Part shown: positions 7,460 through 14,689 of the stretch, piece after piece | How the letters are laid out: each line of letters opens with the position of its first letter | Position numbering within the stretch: position 1 is the stretch's first letter | NCBI GenBank assembly: GCA_022791635.1 | Contig: JAAVZL010000046.1 | Coordinates: 1-32,047, forward strand | Source: Lachnospiraceae bacterium | Lineage (GTDB): Bacteria; Bacillota; Clostridia; Lachnospirales; Lachnospiraceae | Direction of reading: 5' to 3' | Length of the DNA: 32,047 bases | Translations under genes and position numbers: made by a program | Notes under the pieces: model-generated | What the model saw: the letters and a program-made list of their open reading frames with translations, nothing else | Database searches by the model: none | What the model was told of the DNA's origin: nothing

Positions 7460-8554
7460 CTAAGAAATGGTTTTTATCCAGTCATATTGCTTCGTTTCCT
7501 CCAAAAGCTCCTCCACACAGGGACTAATCACAGCCCGGAGAGCCTTGCGGCTCTCTGCCGCCTCCACTCCTTCGGTCATTTTTTCCAGACCTACCAGATG
7601 GGTGATAAGACGCTGAGGCTTTAATTTCCCGCTCCCTATGAGCTCCAGGGCCATTTTGTTATGGCGGGGCGCAGAGGAAAAGGCCCCGTGAAGGGAGATC
7701 TGGCGGTAATGAAGCTCATTGATATTTAAAAGAACCTCCGGACTGCTTTTGGGAAGACCGGCAAACATAGAGACCTTTCCCATCTTTGCCGCCATCTGAA
7801 TCCCCAGGGTAAGAGCCTCGGCGGCTCCTGCCGCCACAATCACCACATCGGCTCCTCTTCCTTCCGTAAGCTCCTTTACGGCCTCTGCTCCATCCTGAAG
7901 GCTCAAATCCACATAGGCGTCAAAGCCAAACCGCTCTGCTTCTCTAAGCCTTCCTCCGCTTCGGTTCAGCAAAATAACCTTGGCTGCTCCCGCCGCATAA
8001 GCCGCCATACAGTGAAGGATACCGATGGAACCGGCCCCAATCACCGCAACCACGTCTCCCTTACGAATCTGAAGATCCTCCTGGCCGTTTAAGACGCAGG
8101 CCAGAGGCTCTGCCAGGGATGCCTCCAAAAATCCTACCCCTTGCGGAATCCGATTGAGATTTCCTGCTCTCAAAGCCTCATAAGGCACGGCCACATATTC
8201 CGCAAAGCCTCCGTCATAGTGCTGGGAAATGGTCTTCCTTGTATAACACATGTTCTGGAAGCCGGACCGACAGGAAGCGCAGACGCCGCACCCGATCCCC
8301 GGAGTAATGGCCACCCGATCTCCTTCCTTCCATTCCGTAACTCCCTCTCCCAGCTCTTCAATGATTCCCACAGTCTCATGCCCAAGCACCCGAGGCTCCT
8401 TGATGGCGGCATGGCCATGGCGGATGGTCCTTAGATCACTTCCGCATATGGAGCAGGCCTTTACCTTTACCAGCACCCCTCCGGCCGGAGTCTTTGGCTT
8501 TGGCAGCTCCTGAAAACGCAAATCATTTTCACCGTAAAAAACAACTGCCTTCAT
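7460..8554 (-). CDS. Zinc-dependent medium-chain alcohol (polyol) dehydrogenase
   Basis: This 364-residue MDR-superfamily enzyme is of the sorbitol / threonine / galactitol-phosphate dehydrogenase type. Catalytic zinc ligands are Cys37 (CSICGSD), His59-Glu60 (VLGHE) and Glu149 (LAEP). The structural zinc ligands are Cys89, 92, 95 and 103 (GCGVCASCRSG...C). The NAD(P) site is GAGSIG at 173-178. I use the ATG at 8554, five bases after AAGGAGGG; a TTG further upstream overlaps the lactonase gene and has no such site. It starts 10 bases after the lactonase stop, so the two are tightly linked. It probably oxidises a secondary hydroxyl of a sugar, polyol or aldonate (or its phosphate) made by the neighbouring enzymes; the exact substrate is not determinable. 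Confidence 0.9.
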   Translation of the reverse strand: MKAVVFYGENDLRFQELPKPKTPAGGVLVKVKACSICGSDLRTIRHGHAAIKEPRVLGHETVGIIEELGEGVTEWKEGDRVAITPGIGCGVCASCRSGFQNMCYTRKTISQHYDGGFAEYVAVPYEALRAGNLNRIPQGVGFLEASLAEPLACVLNGQEDLQIRKGDVVAVIGAGSIGILHCMAAYAAGAAKVILLNRSGGRLREAERFGFDAYVDLSLQDGAEAVKELTEGRGADVVIVAAGAAEALTLGIQMAAKMGKVSMFAGLPKSSPEVLLNINELHYRQISLHGAFSSAPRHNKMALELIGSGKLKPQRLITHLVGLEKMTEGVEAAESRKALRAVISPCVEELLEETKQYDWIKTIS

Positions 8555-8564
8555 GACACCCTCC

Positions 8565-9548
8565 TTATTTCTCAAAAGTCAGCACTCTTGCGGGATTGTG
8601 AACCAGCATGTCCTCAATGGCATCCTCCTTCACCCCCACCTCCCGAAGAAGGGGAACAAAGCGGTTCAGAAGATAAGCAATGCCCAGCACATCTTTTCCT
8701 TTTTGCTCCATATAACCCCGCATATAGCTTGCACGGCCTGCATCCATGGAAAGGAGGATCTGCTTCTGGAAGCCCTGGTCCACCAGCCATTTGATATTTT
8801 CCGCATAGAGGCAGTCCGGGAAATATTTGGCCCGATCCGGTCCGTCATAGCAGATAATAGCCCCGGTCTCCATCACCTTTTTATGATAATACTTGTCCGG
8901 ATTCTTATGCATATGGCAGAACATCACGTGAGAAAGGTTTGCCCCCTTATCCTCCAGAAAATGCGCCGCCTCATAGGCCATGGTGCCAAGCTGCGTATGT
9001 ACGGAAATAGGACACCCCGTGCGAACCTGGGTCCTTGCGGCGATTTCCAGAGTTCTGCGCTCAAAAGGCTGAATCTGCCCGTAGCTTAAGCCCGCCTTGA
9101 TAATTCCCGCCTTATTGGGAACCCGCTCCACAATAGGTCCGTTGTAACTGTGAATATCCAGCCCCTCTTCAATCTCTGCCGCCATCATATCCACAAGCTT
9201 CTCCATATCCTTTACGGTAGTCACCCAGTGCACATTGGTGTCGTAAAAGCCTGCCTTGTGAAAGCCGGTTGTCACGATCAGGTTTACCTTTCCCTGAATC
9301 TGTTCTGTTACTTCCAGCATCTTGGGAATATTTCTTCCGCACCCAAGGCTGTCCATGACCACCATAGCCCGGCCCCCGGCCTCATACCAGTAATTCAGCT
9401 CCTTCACTGCAGCGTCCACAGAATCCATCAAAAAATCCTGCTCCATGCGTACCTCTTCCCCGCCGCTTCGAATGAGATGATCGTGGCAGTCACAGATGCC
9501 AAGCCTGTCCGGAGAGATATCTCCGGTAAGTGTTCGAATAAATGACAT
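8565..9548 (-). CDS. Phosphotriesterase-family (COG1735) lactonase, probably of sugar-lactone phosphates
   Basis: This 327-residue amidohydrolase-fold protein has binuclear metal ligands visible as His22 and His24 (DCHDH), Lys151 (carboxylated bridging lysine, AGIIKAG), His184 (SVHTQLG), His212 or His214 (CHMHKN) and Asp269 (LLSMDAGR). From memory, the Mycoplasma synoviae homologue MS53_0025, a lactonase for D-xylono- and L-arabino-1,4-lactone 5-phosphate, binds phosphate through Lys217, Lys244, Tyr245, Arg275 and Tyr278. Here Lys215, Lys241-Tyr242 (RAKYFP), Arg272 and Tyr275 (GRASY) occur with the same spacing, shifted by 2-3 residues. I therefore infer hydrolysis of a phosphorylated 1,4-lactone in the cytosol. 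The ATG at 9548 follows GGAGAAGG. It is the second gene of the operon, 39 bases after the aldolase. A promiscuous phosphotriesterase or N-acyl-homoserine lactonase is much less likely. Confidence 0.85.
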   Translation of the reverse strand: MSFIRTLTGDISPDRLGICDCHDHLIRSGGEEVRMEQDFLMDSVDAAVKELNYWYEAGGRAMVVMDSLGCGRNIPKMLEVTEQIQGKVNLIVTTGFHKAGFYDTNVHWVTTVKDMEKLVDMMAAEIEEGLDIHSYNGPIVERVPNKAGIIKAGLSYGQIQPFERRTLEIAARTQVRTGCPISVHTQLGTMAYEAAHFLEDKGANLSHVMFCHMHKNPDKYYHKKVMETGAIICYDGPDRAKYFPDCLYAENIKWLVDQGFQKQILLSMDAGRASYMRGYMEQKGKDVLGIAYLLNRFVPLLREVGVKEDAIEDMLVHNPARVLTFEK

Positions 9549-9587
9549 GTTTTCCTTCTCCTTTTTTCTGCGTGTGTGTGTTTCTCT

Positions 9588-10541
9588 CTAATACAGATGA
9601 ATGGCAAAGCCCCCTATCTGATTCTTAAGGTAGGCAAATCTCATTTTACCCTGTTCATTGTATTTGATGGTATCCTTCCGTAGCTCCACTCCCTGCCGCT
9701 GTAAATATCTTAAGGCCCGATCGATGGAGTTGGCCGTAATGGACAGATGACCGTTTACTCCGTATGTATCGTCATACATTACTTCAATTTCCTTACTTGC
9801 AAAGCAGGAAATACGGCCTTCCTCCTTTGTAAAACCAAATAATGAACAGAAAGCCTGCGCAACCCCCTTTGCCTCCTCCTCAGAACCCCCGTTGATTCCC
9901 ACATGCGCCACGGTAAAATTGTGCACGGCTTTTACCGCTGCTCTGGCTCTTGCCTCAATCTCATCAAAGCGTTCCTCGGCAATGAGCCTTCTGTCCGCAA
10001 GGTAAGAAGCCCCACAGGCCAGAACATTGCCAAGTCTGCTGTATTCAGAGATCCTCCTCTCATCAATTCCGCCTGTGGGAATAAAGCTTATCTCCCTGTA
10101 GGGCCCTCCAAGGGCTTTGACAGCCGCAGCACCTCCGCTGACCTCCGCCGGAAAAAATTTCAAGGTGTTCAAGCCCAGCCCTATAGCCTGCTCCACCTCC
10201 GTGGGAGTGCTGACCCCCGGTACCACGTCTACCTGATGTTCCTGACTATAGGAGACCACCTTCGGATTCAAGCCCGGTGTGACAAGAAATTGAGCCCCCG
10301 CTTCTATCGCCCTCTGCGCCTGTTCTACCTGCAAGATAGTTCCCGCTCCCAAAATAACCTCCGGAGCCTCCTGCGCAATCCTGCGTATGGATTCTTCTGC
10401 TGCCTCTGTTCGGAAGGTAATCTCCATCACCGGAAGCCCTGCCCGGGCAAACGCTTTTGCCAGGGGAACCGCATGTCTGCTGTCATCGATTGCAATGACT
10501 GGTATCACTCCGTATGGATAGATTTTATTGAACGTTTTCAA
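9588..10541 (-). CDS. KDPG/KHG-type aldolase fused to a C-terminal VOC (glyoxalase)-like domain
   Basis: Residues 1-205 are a class I 2-keto-3-deoxy-6-phosphogluconate / 4-hydroxy-2-oxoglutarate aldolase. Evidence includes Glu40 in MEITFRT, GAGTI at 65-69, VTPG at 87-90, Schiff-base Lys128 in LKFFPAE and PTGGID at 155-160. Such enzymes cleave 2-keto-3-deoxy acids to pyruvate plus an aldehyde. Residues about 208-317 form a VOC-like module (VAHVGING, FGF, EIEV, NGHLSITA, FAIHLY) with possible metal ligands His213, Glu253, His265 and His315. Ordinary family members end near 210 residues, so this is a fusion. The start is TTG at 10541, 9 bases after AAGGAG; no better start is seen. It is the first gene of the operon, directly behind the promoter. 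The VOC part may bind metal, isomerise or epimerise the substrate. Confidence 0.87.
   Translation of the reverse strand: MKTFNKIYPYGVIPVIAIDDSRHAVPLAKAFARAGLPVMEITFRTEAAEESIRRIAQEAPEVILGAGTILQVEQAQRAIEAGAQFLVTPGLNPKVVSYSQEHQVDVVPGVSTPTEVEQAIGLGLNTLKFFPAEVSGGAAAVKALGGPYREISFIPTGGIDERRISEYSRLGNVLACGASYLADRRLIAEERFDEIEARARAAVKAVHNFTVAHVGINGGSEEEAKGVAQAFCSLFGFTKEEGRISCFASKEIEVMYDDTYGVNGHLSITANSIDRALRYLQRQGVELRKDTIKYNEQGKMRFAYLKNQIGGFAIHLY
10528..10541 (-). promoter_or_regulatory. Possible catabolite-responsive (cre-like) palindrome over the start codon
   Basis: The minus strand reads TTGAAAACGTTCAA. TGAAAACGTTCA fits the first 12 of 14 positions of the CcpA cre consensus TGWAANCGNTNWCA, but is two bases shorter than a fully symmetric site. 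It lies about 30 bases downstream of the predicted transcription start, a usual place for repression. It also encodes the first codons, so it could be chance. Confidence 0.3.
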
Positions 10542-10576
10542 TCTATTATCTCCTTATTATTTGTTTTTACGATCTT

Positions 10577-10605
10577 ATTATATGTATCATTTTCGAAATT
10601 ATCAA
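10577..10605 (-). promoter_or_regulatory. Sigma-A promoter of the ten-gene sugar operon
   Basis: On the minus strand there is TTGATA (10605-10600), a 17-base spacer and TATAAT (10582-10577), a near-perfect vegetative promoter, about 36 bases ahead of the TTG start. The spacer contains the palindrome TTTCGAAA (10591-10598) and TGATA occurs twice (once overlapping the -35), which are candidates for the DeoR operator. Confidence 0.85.
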
Positions 10606-10649
10606 CACTATTTTGGATTTTAGAACGATTTTTGTTTCTTTTCATCATA

Positions 10650-10701
10650 TAAAAGATCAAAAAACAGAACCTGGAAGGACTTTGGTTCTTCACAGGTTCT
10701 G
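10650..10701 (-). terminator. Rho-independent terminator upstream of the sugar operon
   Basis: CAGAACCTG (10665-10673) pairs perfectly with CAGGTTCTG (10693-10701). On the minus strand the stem runs directly into TTTTTTGATCTTTT. It would stop transcripts coming from mntP and the ATPase, 45 bases before the -35 box of the sugar operon. Confidence 0.8.
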
Positions 10702-10720
10702 AAACAGGGGGAAAAGGAAC

Positions 10721-10801
10721 GCCGTCGGGAAGAGACGATATATCCCTCCCTGCTCCGCAAGCTAACACGCCTTCCGGGATATATCGTCTCTTCCCGACGG
10801 C
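10721..10801. repeat. Stem-loop element E1: 26-bp perfect inverted repeat, 29-nt loop
   Basis: Bases 10721-10746 are the exact reverse complement of 10776-10801. The loop contains TGCTCCGC and GCTAACACGCC. The same two words occur in the same order and orientation (minus strand) in the loop of the hairpin at 17793-17877, whose arms differ in sequence but pair perfectly too; only the GCCG/CGGC base of the stem and parts of the inner arm are shared. No good T-run follows on either strand, so it is not a standard terminator. Nothing here looks coding. Confidence 0.85.
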
Positions 10802-10866
10802 TGTCTTTGGCTGCGGCAGATGTATAACCGCCATTTCGTTAAGCCTCGTAACATATCCGGCGCCAG

Positions 10867-11092
10867 AGAGGAGGGGCTGACGCAAAATAAGCCATCAGAC
10901 TTTTCCGATATCCGGTGTACGGCTGTTCGCGTACAGGCTGTCTGATATGGACGGATATTGACCAAGGCACCGGCAAATTCTAAAAACGTCCAAGGGACAA
11001 TGTCCGTACAGAGCAGACAGAATGTACGAGAACCGTTCGCACACAGGATATGGAAAAGCCTGATGGCTTATTTTGCGGCAGCCCCTCCTCTT
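10867..11092. repeat. 226-nt foldback element with ~78-bp imperfect arms
   Basis: The segment 10867-10944 is repeated in inverted orientation at about 11014-11092, with roughly 80 percent identity and the outer ~39 bases nearly identical (beginning AGAGGAGGGGCTG.CGCAAAATAAGCC). The central 70 bases contain GGACAATGTCC, a small palindrome. No credible coding frame spans it. As RNA it would form one very long hairpin. It fills most of the 460 bases between the ATPase stop and the next terminator. It may be a non-autonomous foldback transposable element, two opposed element ends, or a structured RNA. Confidence 0.75.
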
Positions 11093-11160
11093 GTTCCGAT
11101 CCTTCACAAAACTTTCAGACTTAACAAAAAGACGCTGCCAATGTATAGTGGGGATAGAAT

Positions 11161-13776
11161 CTATTTTGCAATCAATCCCAAAGCTTTTACGAGCTCTAAT
11201 ACAACAATTGGGAAGAAAGCTAATGCAAAGCCGGTTCCGTACATGCCAGCAGGAAGTGTGGTCAGCCCGAAGATCCGGGACAAAGGCGGAAATAACAGCA
11301 CGCCGGCCATAAGTATTATAGAGGCCAGAACGGCAAAATTCAGCTTCCGATTGGTAAAAATTCCGGTCTTTAACAGAGAGCTTGAAGAACGCATGTTAAA
11401 AGCATGGAGGATCTGACTAAAGCCAAGAACCAGAAACGCCATAGTACGGCCCGCTTTTAAGCCTCCCGAAGAGCTTAGGCCAACAGAGAATGCGGCAAGG
11501 GACAAAAACCCGAACATAATTCCCTGCAGAATCACCTGAATTCCCAGGCCATGGGCAAAGATTCCTTCCTTTTTGGGCCTTGGAGGCGCCTTCATAACAC
11601 GATCCTCCACAGGCTCCATCCCCAGAGCGATGGCAGGAAGACTGTCCGTGACCAGGTTGATCCATAAGAGCTGCATAGACAATAGAGGAGATGCTTTGTA
11701 AAAGAGCATAGAGCCAAATACCAGCAGCACCTCGCCAATGTTGGTTCCCAGAAGAAAACCTACGGTTTTGCGGATATTGTTGTAAATGCCTCTTCCCTCC
11801 CGGACGGCCGCCACGATGGTAGCGAAATTGTCATCCTGGAGAGTCATATCGGCGGCTCCCTTTGCCACATCAGTACCGGTGATTCCCATGGCACAGCCAA
11901 TATCCGCCGCCTTCAGGGCCGGGGCGTCGTTTACACCGTCTCCGGTCATGGATACGATCTGTCCCTTTCTCTGCCAGGCCTTTACCACCCGAATTTTATC
12001 TTCGGGAGATACCCGGGCGTATACGGAAATCTTCTCCAGCCTTTCATCCAAGTCTTTCTCTGACAAGGCTTTTAGCTCCTGACCTGTAACAGCCTCCTGG
12101 TCTTCTCTTAAAATGCCAAGCTCCCGGGCAATGGCGGAGGCCGTAACTACATGATCGCCGGTAATCATAATGGGACGGATCCCAGCCTGGACACAAGTGG
12201 CTACGGCTTCCTTTGCTTCCTCTCTTGGAGGATCGATCATACCCACAAGGCCCAGGAAAATCAGGTTTTGTTCCAGGCTTTTACTGGTAAGCTCCTCGGG
12301 CGCTTCCTCCAGAATTCGGTAGGCCACGGCCAGAACCCTGAGGGCCTGAGCGCTCATCTTTTGAGTAATGGCAGCCGCTTTTTCCAGATCTCCATGGATA
12401 CATCTCTGGGAGATCATATCAAAGGCTCCCTTTGTGACAGCAATGATTTTTCCGTCTATGGTGTGGACGGTGGTCATCAGCTTTCGGTCCGAGTCAAAAG
12501 GAATCTCTCCCATGCGGGGATATTTTGTCATGATTTCTTCCTTACAGATGCCGTTTTTGTGGGCGGCAGAGAGGATGCTGGTTTCCGTGGGATCTCCGAT
12601 GTGGATCTCTCTTTCCCCCTCAAAGCCGAGGGAACCGTTGCTACAGAGGGCTCCGTAGAGAAGGAGGCGGCGGACTTGGGCAGTGTTTTCCCCGGTTATT
12701 TCTTCCGGCTCCTTTTCTCCGTCCACATAAGCCTGAGTTAAAGTCATTTTATTCTGGGTCAGCGTGCCCGTCTTATCGGAACAGATAACAGAGGTGGAGC
12801 CTAAGGTCTCCACAGCCGGAAGCTTTTTTACGATGGCATTTCGCTTTGCCATGCGCTCTACGCCAATGGAAAGGACGATGGTTACAATCACCGGCAGGCC
12901 CTCGGGGATAGCGGAGACAGCCAGAGAGACGGCCGTCATGAAGATTTCCATCACTGGCATGCCGCCGGCCCACCCCATCAGGAAAATGACGGCGCAGATC
13001 AGAAGGGCCAGGACTCCCATATACCTTCCAAGCTGGGCAAGCTTTTTCTGGAGGGGCGTCTCTATCTCCTCCTCTTTCTCCAGCATTCCCGCGATTTTCC
13101 CCATCTGGGTGTCCATGCCGGTTTCCGTTACCAGGGCAGTGGCCGTTCCGTAGACAATGCTGCAGCTGGAATAGATGCAGTTGATTCGATCTCCCAGAGG
13201 GGCATCTATGGACAGAAGAGCCTGCGCGTCCTTTTCTGCCGGAAGAGATTCTCCTGTGAGGGCGGATTCCTCGGATTTTAAGTGAAAGGAGGTGAGCAGT
13301 CTTGCGTCAGCCGGCACAAAGTCACCGGCCTCCAGCTTGATCACGTCGCCGGGGACCAGTGCCCGGGCGTCTACGATCTGCTCCTGCCCGTCCCTTAAGA
13401 CCCGGGCATGGGGCGCAGCCATACGCATCAGAGCCTCCAGGGAGCGCTCGGCCTTATTTTCCTGGAGGACCCCCATCACAGCATTTACCACCACAATGAG
13501 CAAAATGAGAAGGGGCTCGAAAAAGGCTGAGCTGTCATGTTCGGACAAGGCTACAAAAAAGGAGACGCCTGCGGCCGCCAAAAGGAGCAGCACCATCACA
13601 TCCTTAAACTGCTCCAGAAATTTTATCAGGAGGGATTTTTTCTTCGCCTCCTTCAGACGGTTCTCGCCGTATTCTGTGAGGCGTTTTTCAGCCTCGCCGC
13701 TGCTTAATCCCTTTTGAGTGGTCTTAAGCTGCTTTTGCAATTCTTCTATGGTCTGACTGTGGCTATTCAAATTCAC
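11161..13776 (-). CDS. P2-type cation-transporting ATPase (Ca2+/Mn2+ type)
   Basis: This 871-residue P-type ATPase exports a divalent cation at the cost of ATP. Motifs in order are the actuator TGES (about 174-177), the M4 metal site AIPEGLP (about 289-295), the phosphorylation site DKTGTLT with Asp334, the nucleotide-domain KGAFD, TGDGVNDAPALKAADIG, the M5 site GTNIGEV and the M6 site NLVTDSLP. The M4/M5/M6 residues are those of SERCA/PMCA-like Ca2+ pumps. I place the start at the GTG (13776), 7 bases after AGGAGGG; the TTG at 13803 lacks a site. It follows mntP by 43 bases with no terminator, so it should be governed by the same Mn2+ riboswitch. Mn2+ export, as with riboswitch-linked ATPases such as YoaB, is therefore more likely than pure Ca2+ export (inference). 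Confidence 0.9.
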   Translation of the reverse strand: MNLNSHSQTIEELQKQLKTTQKGLSSGEAEKRLTEYGENRLKEAKKKSLLIKFLEQFKDVMVLLLLAAAGVSFFVALSEHDSSAFFEPLLILLIVVVNAVMGVLQENKAERSLEALMRMAAPHARVLRDGQEQIVDARALVPGDVIKLEAGDFVPADARLLTSFHLKSEESALTGESLPAEKDAQALLSIDAPLGDRINCIYSSCSIVYGTATALVTETGMDTQMGKIAGMLEKEEEIETPLQKKLAQLGRYMGVLALLICAVIFLMGWAGGMPVMEIFMTAVSLAVSAIPEGLPVIVTIVLSIGVERMAKRNAIVKKLPAVETLGSTSVICSDKTGTLTQNKMTLTQAYVDGEKEPEEITGENTAQVRRLLLYGALCSNGSLGFEGEREIHIGDPTETSILSAAHKNGICKEEIMTKYPRMGEIPFDSDRKLMTTVHTIDGKIIAVTKGAFDMISQRCIHGDLEKAAAITQKMSAQALRVLAVAYRILEEAPEELTSKSLEQNLIFLGLVGMIDPPREEAKEAVATCVQAGIRPIMITGDHVVTASAIARELGILREDQEAVTGQELKALSEKDLDERLEKISVYARVSPEDKIRVVKAWQRKGQIVSMTGDGVNDAPALKAADIGCAMGITGTDVAKGAADMTLQDDNFATIVAAVREGRGIYNNIRKTVGFLLGTNIGEVLLVFGSMLFYKASPLLSMQLLWINLVTDSLPAIALGMEPVEDRVMKAPPRPKKEGIFAHGLGIQVILQGIMFGFLSLAAFSVGLSSSGGLKAGRTMAFLVLGFSQILHAFNMRSSSSLLKTGIFTNRKLNFAVLASIILMAGVLLFPPLSRIFGLTTLPAGMYGTGFALAFFPIVVLELVKALGLIAK

Positions 13777-13819
13777 ACGACACCCTCCTATTCTATCATC
13801 CAAAGTATCCGGTTCCGTT

Positions 13820-14404
13820 TTATATTAGTATTCCCAAATGCTCCAATAAAATTTTCATACCCATGCAAATAAGGATGATTCCCCCTGCAAGCTCTGCCTT
13901 TGACTTCCAGCGGCTGCCGAAAAGATTTCCGATTCGGATACCGGCCGCCGAAATCAGGAAGGTGATGACTCCGATAAAGGTAATGGCAGGAAGGAGCTCC
14001 ACCTTTAGAAAAGCAAGGGTCACTCCCACGGCCAGAGCATCGATGCTGGTGGCAATGGCAAGGGGAAGCATGGCCTTGAAGGAGAAAGGGTTCTGTCCGC
14101 TGTCTGTGGCGCAGGCCTCACAGTCTTCTTCGTTGCCTCTAGCCTCCCGGATCATATTGATGCCGATAATGCCAAGCAAAATGAAAGCAATCCAGTGGTC
14201 GATGCTGGTGATATACTCTTTAAACTGCACTCCCAGAAGAAAGCCCAGAAAAGGCATGAAAGCCTGGAAGCCGCCAAAATAGATTCCGGCTGTGGCGCAT
14301 TCCCGGATGCCTGCCTTCGGCACGCACAGGCCCTTGCAGATGGATACGGCAAAGGCATCCATAGACAGGCCCACCGCCAGGATAAATAGTTCTATCAAAC
14401 TCAT
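13820..14404 (-). CDS. mntP: Manganese efflux pump MntP
   Basis: This 194-residue membrane protein of the MntP (formerly DUF204/YebN) family exports Mn2+. It has six hydrophobic segments in two related halves. The hallmark acidic motifs are [10 protein letters not shown] near residues 12-21 and [10 protein letters not shown] near 117-126, each supplying the Asp in the membrane. A Cys/Glu-rich loop (EEDCEAC) lies between the halves. The length is normal. The ATG at 14404 follows GGAGG by 9 bases. It is the first gene behind a yybP-ykoY riboswitch and is followed by a P-type ATPase, so the whole unit is a Mn2+ detoxification operon. Confidence 0.95.
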   Translation of the reverse strand: MSLIELFILAVGLSMDAFAVSICKGLCVPKAGIRECATAGIYFGGFQAFMPFLGFLLGVQFKEYITSIDHWIAFILLGIIGINMIREARGNEEDCEACATDSGQNPFSFKAMLPLAIATSIDALAVGVTLAFLKVELLPAITFIGVITFLISAAGIRIGNLFGSRWKSKAELAGGIILICMGMKILLEHLGILI

Positions 14405-14484
14405 TGCTTGATTCCTCCTATTGCTTTTGTAATATCACCGGATACGTGAAGAAACGGCACGCAAAGGGACCGGGAAGGCTTCCT

Positions 14485-14533
14485 CGTAAAAAATAAGAGA
14501 CCTCTCCACAGTTTCTCGCTGTAGATAAGTCTC
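14485..14533 (-). terminator. Riboswitch-controlled terminator (expression platform)
   Basis: Minus-strand GAGAC (14533-14529) pairs with GTCTC (14501-14497), with an inner CTACAG/CTGTGG stem, followed by TTATTTTTT. GAGAC is also part of the 3' closing strand of the aptamer, so aptamer and terminator cannot form together. Mn2+ binding should favour read-through into mntP. Confidence 0.75.
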
Positions 14534-14626
14534 GTCGTTTCAAACAAAACCAGGCTCTGCACCATGATGTTGATCTTGTTACGTCCTGCCCTATTTTAAA
14601 AACCAGGCCGCCAACTACTCCCTTAT
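14525..14626 (-). ncRNA. yybP-ykoY manganese riboswitch aptamer
   Basis: The minus strand opens with ATAAGGGAGTAG, matching the family's AAGGGGAGTAGC start, and closes with ACGAGACTTAT, matching GCAAGACCTT; ATAAG and CTTAT pair as P1. In between, AACAAGATCAACATCA and CCTGGTTTTGTT align with the conserved inner helix (AACAAAGTCGTCAATT and CCGGCTTTGTT in the L. lactis member, from memory). It lies 121 bases upstream of mntP, the classic target. Confidence 0.8.
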
Positions 14627-14653
14627 AGCCGATATGTATGGGTGTTTTGATGT

Positions 14654-14682
14654 ATCTTACTACATTTTGGCAGGAAAGGCAA
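14654..14682 (-). promoter_or_regulatory. Promoter of the riboswitch-mntP-ATPase operon
   Basis: On the minus strand there is TTGCCT (14682-14677), a 17-base spacer and TAAGAT (14659-14654). The predicted start at about 14647 is some 20 bases before the aptamer. It lies just past the ptuB stop codon. Confidence 0.6.
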
Positions 14683-14689
14683 GGGAAAT

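Noticed and set aside
2451..10541. L-ascorbate degradation operon
   Set aside because: The PTS family alone suggests it, but UlaG (lactonase), UlaD, UlaE and UlaF are absent and the enzymes present belong to other families.
10721..10801. Hairpin E1 as an intrinsic terminator
   Set aside because: The stem is far longer than usual and no T-run follows on either strand; a proper terminator lies nearby at 10650-10701.
10538..11107. Several short minus-strand frames in the structured intergenic region
   Set aside because: They follow the inverted repeats, have no ribosome sites and overlap the promoter and terminator.
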